This document shows, one piece after another, positions 44,120-51,521 of a stretch of DNA of 51,521 nucleotides. The translations under genes and the position numbers were made by a program. The DNA is from Entrophospora sp. SA101 (taxonomy: Eukaryota; Glomeromycota; Glomeromycetes; Entrophosporales; Entrophosporaceae), in assembly GCA_958430865.1 (NCBI GenBank), contig CAUDNR010004133.1, positions 1 to 51,521 of the forward strand. The letters run 5' to 3'. Under the pieces are notes generated by a model. It made no database searches. It worked only from the letters and a program-made list of their open reading frames with translations, and was not told where the DNA came from. The first letter of the stretch is position 1, and each line of letters begins with the position of its first letter.

Positions 44120-45478
44120 ATGCCAAGATTTTTCAGAAACAATATATTTTTATTCAACAATTTTCCAGGTTCATCAAAATCAAAACCAAAAAGTTTTAAA
44201 CGTGAATTAGAGTTGAGTAGGCGGGTGAAGCAGCTGTCAGAAGAAAAATTGGAAAAAATTGTCAAAGATGAAAAGGTGAAATGTATAGATGATTGTGATA
44301 TAAGGAAATATATATTGGTTGGTAATCAATACGAAACTGCTCGTAAAAAAATGAGACTTTTGGAATATGATGCAGGTAATAACAATAACATGAATTATTA
44401 TTATAATTTTATTGCTGATGATGATGTCCATGTAATGATTGATTGATGTTTAATTATGCAAATAATTAATAATTAATATAAGATAATTGATATTTAATAT
44501 TTAGTATTAAATTTTTCGATTGACTCAGATGAAGAAGAAGAAGAAAACTCTAATAATTCGGATGATTATAATAATTCAAATGGTCCTGATAATTCTGATG
44601 ATAATATGGATGATTCTGATGATTCTAATAATTGTGATGGCTCTAATAATTCTGATGATAATATGGATAATGACGATGACGATGATGACGATGATAATGA
44701 TGATGGTGATGATGGTGATGACGATGACGATAACTACGATGATGTTAATTTATCTGATGATGATGACAATTTAGTTGATAACAATGATGATGATAATTTA
44801 GAATTGGAGGGATCTGATGAAGATGAAAATAAAGTATTGAGTGATTTGGAGATTTCAGAAAACAATATTTCAGACGATTTAAATGTTGAGAATACTAGTA
44901 AAAACAATGTAGAAAATACTAAAGATATTCAAAATATTAAGGCTAATACTCACATTAAAGATATTGGAAATGTTAAAGATACTGAAAATACTAAAGATAT
45001 TGAGATTAATGCAAGTATTAAAGATATTGGAAATGTTGAAGATACTAAAAATACTAAAAATGTTGAGATTAATACAAGTACTGAAGATATTGTAAATGTT
45101 GAAGATACTAACAATACCAAAGATATTGGAGATATTGAAGTTCATATAAGTTCTGAAGATGTTGGAAATGTTGAAGATATCCAAAATACTAAAGATGTTG
45201 AAGATATTGAGGTTAATACAAGTATTGAAGATGTTGGAAATGTTGAAGATACTAGGGACATTATTGGAAATACTCAAGATATGGAATACATTGATGTTAA
45301 CACAGATGCTGAAGATCTTGCAGATACTGAAGATTTTATTGGAAATACTCAAGATATGAAAAATATAGAAGATTATTTGGATGAATCAAATTCATCATTG
45401 TCACCCTCAACTAATCACATCGGTGACATTCATAATAATAATAATAATGAAAGAGAGGAAATAAATGATGATAATTAA
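44120..45478 (+). CDS. Two-exon Asp/Asn-rich acidic repeat protein (copy 2)
   Basis: Exons are 44120-44375 and 44529-45478, 401 residues, identical to copy 1 including the lengths of all Asp/Asn runs and of the 23-27 residue repeats. Such tracts normally change length fast, so their identity again indicates a very recent or artificial duplication. Confidence 0.7.
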
Positions 45479-48400
45479 GCGATTAAATTATTAAAATTAA
45501 TTGTTCTAGAAATTTGCCATTTTTATTATGATTTGTTTATTTATTTGTTATGCATACAACAAATATTATTGTTACATTGACTATCAAAAAATAAATAATT
45601 TTGCATAACTTTGGATCGAGAAATTATTTCATGTAAAAATTTGCCGTTGATAAAAATAATATAGAATTTTTTTTTTCAAATAGACAAATTTACAACTACA
45701 GCTTTGGTTGCAAAATTTACTTGCAGCTATTGTTAAAAGGATGTATTTTAAAAACTTACTCGCAAGGAATGCTCACAAACAACAACAAGATCAAATTACT
45801 TTTAATTATTTTAACTGATTATCAATTACGGAATTGATAATGAATGGCGGATTCTTCCTCACTCTTGAAGGTTTTATGACTAAAGAAGACCACAACATCT
45901 CATCTTACTAATTATTATATATTGATTCATTGAATAATCAATCAATTAATACTTCTATTACTTAATGGCAAATGTTGATTGTAAACAATCTTCATTTGAA
46001 AAATGGTTTACTATTTCCAACTCCAATTATACACTGATAGACGTGCGACATTAGGAATGATTTGGCGATGGAAATACTTGCCTTCAAAGACATTTAAATC
46101 CCTGATAAAATTCTTGAAACTTTCTTCTGCTTACCCGGATATTTCTTTGCAAGGTCTACTTTTGCAGCCTTTGCAGCCTTGCTATTCCTTGATACTTGAG
46201 TCTAACGTTTAACAATGTCACATTTTCTTATAGCGGGCGAAAAAAAGTTTAGAATTATTTATTCATTTGGTTCACAAAAGAAAGCAGAAAGAAAAGCAAA
46301 TGGTTTTTATTGATAAAAGTTAATTGACAACAATCTGTGAAAATTTTCACTGTAAATAAATGGAATTTTCAGCATCCATTGTTCCATAACTTGATTAACC
46401 AAATTCCAAATATCCTTTTGGTTTAATATGAATGTTATTGAATAATCAATTTGTAACCAAAGGAAGATTTTATTAAGTTTACTTTTGAGCTTGAAATCAT
46501 TTAGGTTTTAAAAATTAAATTCATATTAAAATTACTTCATTCCAAAAAATCTACATAAATTTCTACCAATATAATAGAATTATCAATACGTATAGAAAAC
46601 CTCAGAAAGATTTTTATCATTTAAATTTAGAATTACGAAATCAAGATACACATCTAATCCATTATTATGACTGACATTTGTTGTCATGAATTAAATTGTG
46701 CTCGATTATTTTTTTGAAGAATAATAGACCCATTTCAATGATTTGAGTATGATTAGTGGCTTACTTGGGAATTCAAAATCGTAAGTTCTCTTTGTTGTAA
46801 TCGAGAATGTGGCGAAAAAAAAGTCGGCAATTGGGATTATTGTATTGAGGATGGAATTTGAGACTGTGTTTCAAGTAAAGATTTGAGATTGAATTTGAAT
46901 TTGAGGTCGTGGTCCGAGAAGTAAATCGAGATTGTGGTGACATTTGATATTGTATCGGAAGTAAAGATTGAAAACGTGTAAAAAAAAAATTAATTACAAA
47001 TATCGACGTGTTATAACTGCTAAGGTTGTTGTTGGAGTAGTAGAATAGGTAGAAGTTGAAGAATGAAAATTACCACTCATTTTGTATACTAAAAATAATT
47101 TTATAATTACTTATTTTCACTCAACCGTTCTTTTTATGTTTGACAAGATTTGCTTTACTATTAAATATAGAAATTTATTCTCCTAGTTCGGTGATTAAAT
47201 TGTTGATTGTTCATATTATCAATAGAAATGAGTCACGATAATTATTCTGCGAAAGATTTTTTCTCTATTATTCACATTTGTTTATTCATCTACTCAAACC
47301 ATTTCTCTTCAACATAATATATATTAATACAGACCGTTATTGCTTTTAACACAATTATAATTTAAAGTTTCATTATATCTGATATTCCTTTGATAAATTT
47401 GTCATGGACGGATTTATGAATTCAATATATATATTTGTTGTGTAAATTCGAATAAAAGTTTAAGATGATGTAGAAGATACATATTGTTGTGAGGGTGTTG
47501 TATGAAATATTTATATGTATTGAATTTAATAAAATAGACTATTTTTTTGGCCTGAATGATGTTATTTTTTTTGCTTTTTGCTACAAAGAAGATACGATCC
47601 AAACCCAACTTAAAATAAATGCATTTTGTTCTCGCATAGCAGAAGCTCACATTGCGTTCTCAGTTGTAAGCTTGTTGATGAAATACTACATGTTTTATAA
47701 TAATAATGAATAAAACAAATGTATTCTTTTCAGTATTTTATACATTACGTACCTTATACGCGGAATCAAAACATACTAGAACCTTTCCAATATTAGTATT
47801 AATATGTCAAAAATTATGTACCTTATTATTATATACGGCTTTTCAGTATGTATCAATTCCGTATTTCACGCTAAAATTGAAAAGAGTAATTTTTCAAAAC
47901 CGTATAAGAGATATATTAATTCCGTATATCAAATATATATTTTTAAAAACGTATTTAACATACGTTAATTCGTATTTTATTTTTCATAGGGTTGGCTAAA
48001 CTGACTAAACTATTTAATCATATTAATATGTTAAGTCAATTTTAGTCAAGACAATTATTACTAAATTAGGGTTTAATCCCTTTACGCTGCCAGCCTTAGT
48101 TTTGAAGCTAAGATCCTTCTCTACAAAGTTACGATTAGACACGCGTATAAACAAATATATGCGAAAAAATAAATATAAGAATAAAATTTTTGCCTATTTA
48201 ATTAGGTGTTGAAAGTCGCAGCTATTGGCTGGTGATTGCAGCAGCTGCTGATACTAATGATCCATTTTTTATTAATTGAAGAAATTTTAACCCTGATAAT
48301 AATAAAACTTGAATATTTATTAATAATAGTGCTTTGTAACTTTCTAGAATTTCATTACAGATATTTGATATAAGTATAATTATCATTGATTGTGTGAAAA

Positions 48401-49058
48401 TAGAAATCAAATCATAAAATTAAAAACCTTTCTTTGGAGAAATTAAATTATTTGATGATTAGAATGAATGGAAAATCTACTTCTAGGAAATTTGCTGACA
48501 TATCAACATAGTAAACTTGTGCAACTTTGAGGTTATTAAAAAAGGCAAAAAATTTTTTATGGAAACTCAATTTAAAATGAATAGTCTAACAAGAAATTGC
48601 AGTATTGGCAATTTAACTGGTTCAAATCTTTTTGAACTTTTAAACTGTTAATTAGTTAAATAACTTGCTGATTATTTGAACTTTGCTGAGCAGTTATTTA
48701 ACCAATCTGCAAGTTATTACAAATATGGAAACGGACCCGGACACTTTACCGACACCCACTTTACCGACAGGACACTTTACCGACAAGTATTGTGTTAACA
48801 ATTTGACAAGGACTGTGTGAAGACCTGGATAACTAGCTAAAAATTTGGTTTTTTACAACAAGTTAAATCAACCGTTAATTAACTAATAACACCACTTATT
48901 ATCCTTACTTTGCATCAAAAACAAGTTCATAAAAATACAATATAGATACATGTGTAATATATTTTTTTTTTGTCTGACGAAATTGATAAAAATTGCATAT
49001 TAATATTCATGTTATTTCCTTTTTTATTAAATATATTTAATTTAATTTAACACAAGTA

Positions 49059-49234
49059 AGAAACGAAACATTTGCCGTGTCACGACCACCTTCCAAAATC
49101 AGTAAGGCGAGCGACCTTCGTACAGGTTTCTCGCCGAATGTCTCCTTTTGCGTTTAGCCGCGCTTGGTTTTTTCGGCTTTTGGCGCGATCAACGTTTTCA
49201 CCATATTTGGCGAAACGGCAAATGTTTCGTTTCT
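49059..49234. mobile_element. GC-richer MITE, 176 bp (copy 2)
   Basis: Identical to 27377-27552, with the same TA flanks and the same adjoining DDE transposase fragment (49237-49375, minus). It is therefore part of the duplicated block and not an independent insertion. Confidence 0.75.
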
Positions 49235-50642
49235 TAATATATTCAATTGCAAGCGTTGCATGAAATGCTTTGCAAGGTGAGGAGAGGCATGATCAATGAA
49301 CAGCAAAATTCTATCTTTTTCAAACCTAATTTTTTGGGAAAGAATTTTTTGTTTTCGTTGGGTGGTAAATTTCAAAAAAAAAATTTTTATTTTTCTGAAA
49401 TCGATCTACGTAATTCTTTTATGGGTAATATTATATACAGAAAGGTTCTTTTTTGCGGGAATATACAGAACCCTACAAATTAGTATAAGATTTTCAATGA
49501 TTTTCAATTGTGATAATTTTCAAAAATCACTTATGTTCCTGTGACGGATTATTAACATGTGTCATATAATAAAAAAAAAAATCAAAATGTAAATGTAAAT
49601 ATTCATGAAAGAAAATATGTAAACGTCCAACTCTTTTTGCATATCAGCTAATTTGGTTTTTTGTATCCTTTTTCAAACCCTATATCTTATTATTATTGTG
49701 CCTTGATGTTAAACGAATATTTTTTTGATGTATAAACTGGTCAATAGAATGATAATTAACCTAAAAAAATTATTTGGTTCACTAAAAAAAACTATTTTAG
49801 TATTCAACAGCCTGTCATAACATTATGATCATACCATACTGAATTTTGGGTACAAACAAAATCAGCACATATTGTTGCCTGGCTAATTAAAAATTACAAC
49901 TCAAAATTGTATATATACAAATTCATCTAACTAAAGCCAACACACATTTCCATCCAACTGGTAAACAACCAACTTGTAATAAATATTACACTAATAACAA
50001 TTCGTGTGATCAATTCAAGGATGAAACAACTTCTGCAACAACATTATTTTTATTTTCACTATTCATATCTGGAAAAAACCCTCAAAAAATTGTATACAAA
50101 TTTGTGTGCATTATATTCATTTAATATCTCAAATAATTTTTAAATAAAGAAAATTATTTAATTATTGTTATCTTTGACTTTTTTTAAAAGCTATTTTTAC
50201 TAAATTAAATAATTTCATTTTGTTTTCAATATTCTCGAGAACAAATTGGAAAACATAAATTAATTAAAAAAATATTTATGTTCATTAAAACTATGACTGC
50301 AATAATTCATCCAAATGCTATTTACATCAATAGATTATTAATTAGAATTTACAGCTCATGAATTCTCATCCATTAGTGATCTTAATGGAAATTATTAACA
50401 TATTAATTATTAAATATTTGTTATTAAATACTAATCTTTTTTTTATAATTATTAATACTAGGCAAATTTTGCTACATGCAAGTTTGAAATAACAAGACCA
50501 GGCATACTAACAAAAATTATATATAAATTGATGAGTAGCACTAGTTTAATTAATATGCTTTGAATCATTGTAGGTAATCTGATTAAAATTCTGTATAATT
50601 AATTCTATATATATGATAAATAATAATTGATCTAAATATATA

Positions 50643-51235
50643 CTGAACCAGGCACACAGAACAAAATATACAGAACCCAGACATACAGAACAAAATATAC
50701 AGAAAGGTTCTGCATATTTGGCAAATAATAATTGACCTTCAATATATACAGAACCCAGAAATACAGAACAAAGTATACGTTCTGCATATTTGATAAATAA
50801 TAATTGATCTTCAATATATACAGAACCCAGACATACAGAACAAAGTATACGTTCTGCATATTTGATAAATAATAATTGATCTTCAATATATACAGAACCC
50901 AGACATACAGAACAAAATATACAGAAAGGTTCTGCATATTTGATAAATAATAATTGATCTTCAATATATACAGAACCCAGACATACCAAACAAAATATAC
51001 AGAAAGGTTCTGTATATTTGATAAATAATAATTGATCTTCAATATATACAGAACCCAGACATACATAACAAAATATACAGAAAGGTTCTGCATATTTGAT
51101 AAATAATAATTGATCTTCAATATATACAGAACAAAATATACAGAAAGGTCCCATATATTTGGTAAATAACAATAGAACTTCAATATATACAGAACAAAAT
51201 TATAGAAAGGTTCTGCTGATAAATAATAATTATCT
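50643..51235. repeat. Satellite array, mixed 72- and 78-bp units (copy 2, complete)
   Basis: Same family as 28961-29371 but longer, with about eight units. Two 72-bp junctions (GTATACGTTCTG) are followed by 78-bp units with junction AATATACAGAAAGGTTCTG, then by shortened and diverged units at 51120-51235. Each unit holds CAGAACCC and, about 30 bases later in 78-bp units, GGTTCTG, an inverted pair able to form a small hairpin. Both unit lengths are multiples of three, which keeps minus-strand frames open. I do not consider them genes. Confidence 0.9.
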
Positions 51236-51521
51236 TCAATATATACTAGTTAAACAATATTGTCACCGATTAAATTTGGGAGAGCGTATTTTAATTGGTG
51301 ATAACAATTATTTTTGTTTTGCGTGTATCAGAATGAATAGGGGATCAATGAATTGATTTTGGTATTAGCGAATAATTTTGGTTAAAGAAGATAAAAGTTT
51401 TAAATAAAATATTTCTATTTTATTTATTTAGTTTTATTTAGTCGAAACTAATTAACTTGTTATCAAGTTACTTTTACATTAGGTCGAAATCAAGTTCTTT
51501 ATATACATGTTCATTTACATA
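51236..51521. other. AT-rich sequence right of the satellite
   Basis: No gene is supported. A 65-codon plus-strand frame (51159-51356) begins within the satellite and has no recognisable motif. The sequence runs off the window. Confidence 0.4.

Larger units (their letters stand above)
33665..50916 (+). repeat. Copy 2 of the 17.25-kb direct duplication
   Basis: Matches 11983-29234 at offset +21682 with no visible indel. The non-coding intervals hold the same relics as in copy 1: the GGCC repeat at 34166-34332, the promoter intervals at 40282-40599 and 41557-42454, and the gene-poor stretch at 45479-49056. To the right the satellite continues further than in copy 1. Confidence 0.95.

Overview
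The window looks like nuclear DNA of an arbuscular mycorrhizal fungus (Glomeromycotina, Rhizophagus-like). This is an inference from very high A+T, short AT-rich introns, the standard code, an F-box gene with a truncated tandem relative, an AIG1-type GTPase pseudogene, Asn/Asp-rich low-complexity proteins and many decayed DNA transposons. No bacterial or organellar features are visible.

Layout. 1-10466 is single-copy. It holds a truncated and an intact F-box gene, then a transposon cluster: a Tc1/mariner-type element (3667-4632), a pogo/Tigger-like element (4771-5616), a hAT element (5638-6727) and a pogo-like MITE (6899-7075). After these come two orphan exons, a 310-bp degenerate duplication, a low-complexity protein gene (9234-9818), and a three-exon gene for cytochrome c oxidase subunit VII (9986-10350). 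10467-11988 is one arm of a 1522-bp inverted repeat. 11983-29234 is the first copy of a 17.25-kb direct duplication. It carries a 5'-truncated Gln/Ser-rich gene, a 20-exon RICTOR (TOR complex 2) gene, a five-repeat possible beta-propeller gene, a seven-exon bacterial-type phosphoribosyltransferase gene and an Asp/Asn-rich repeat gene. About 5 kb of mostly non-coding DNA with transposon relics and a 72/78-bp satellite follows. A run of ten N (29372-29381) ends this part. 29382-32085 is single-copy and holds an AIG1 GTPase pseudogene. 32086-33607 is the second inverted-repeat arm. 33665-51521 is the second copy of the 17.25-kb block, here with the Gln/Ser-rich gene intact, running on through the satellite.

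Every reading frame in the two blocks corresponds at a constant offset of 21682 with identical translation. The inverted arms correspond at a constant coordinate sum of 44074, so no indels are visible. Either this is a very recent rearrangement, or two nuclear haplotypes or overlapping contigs have been joined across the N gap. The sequence alone cannot decide.

The genes do not form one pathway. The identifiable cellular roles are TORC2 signalling (RICTOR), respiration (COX7), nucleotide or PRPP-related metabolism (phosphoribosyltransferase) and ubiquitin-ligase substrate recognition (F-box). The most unusual aspects are: the inversion/duplication architecture; two unrelated neighbouring transposons that each retain only an N-terminal DNA-binding reading frame; introns that work only with GC-AG boundaries in two genes; and a COX7 gene whose first coding exon is just the ATG. 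Splice sites were read by eye and checked for phase, not predicted by software.
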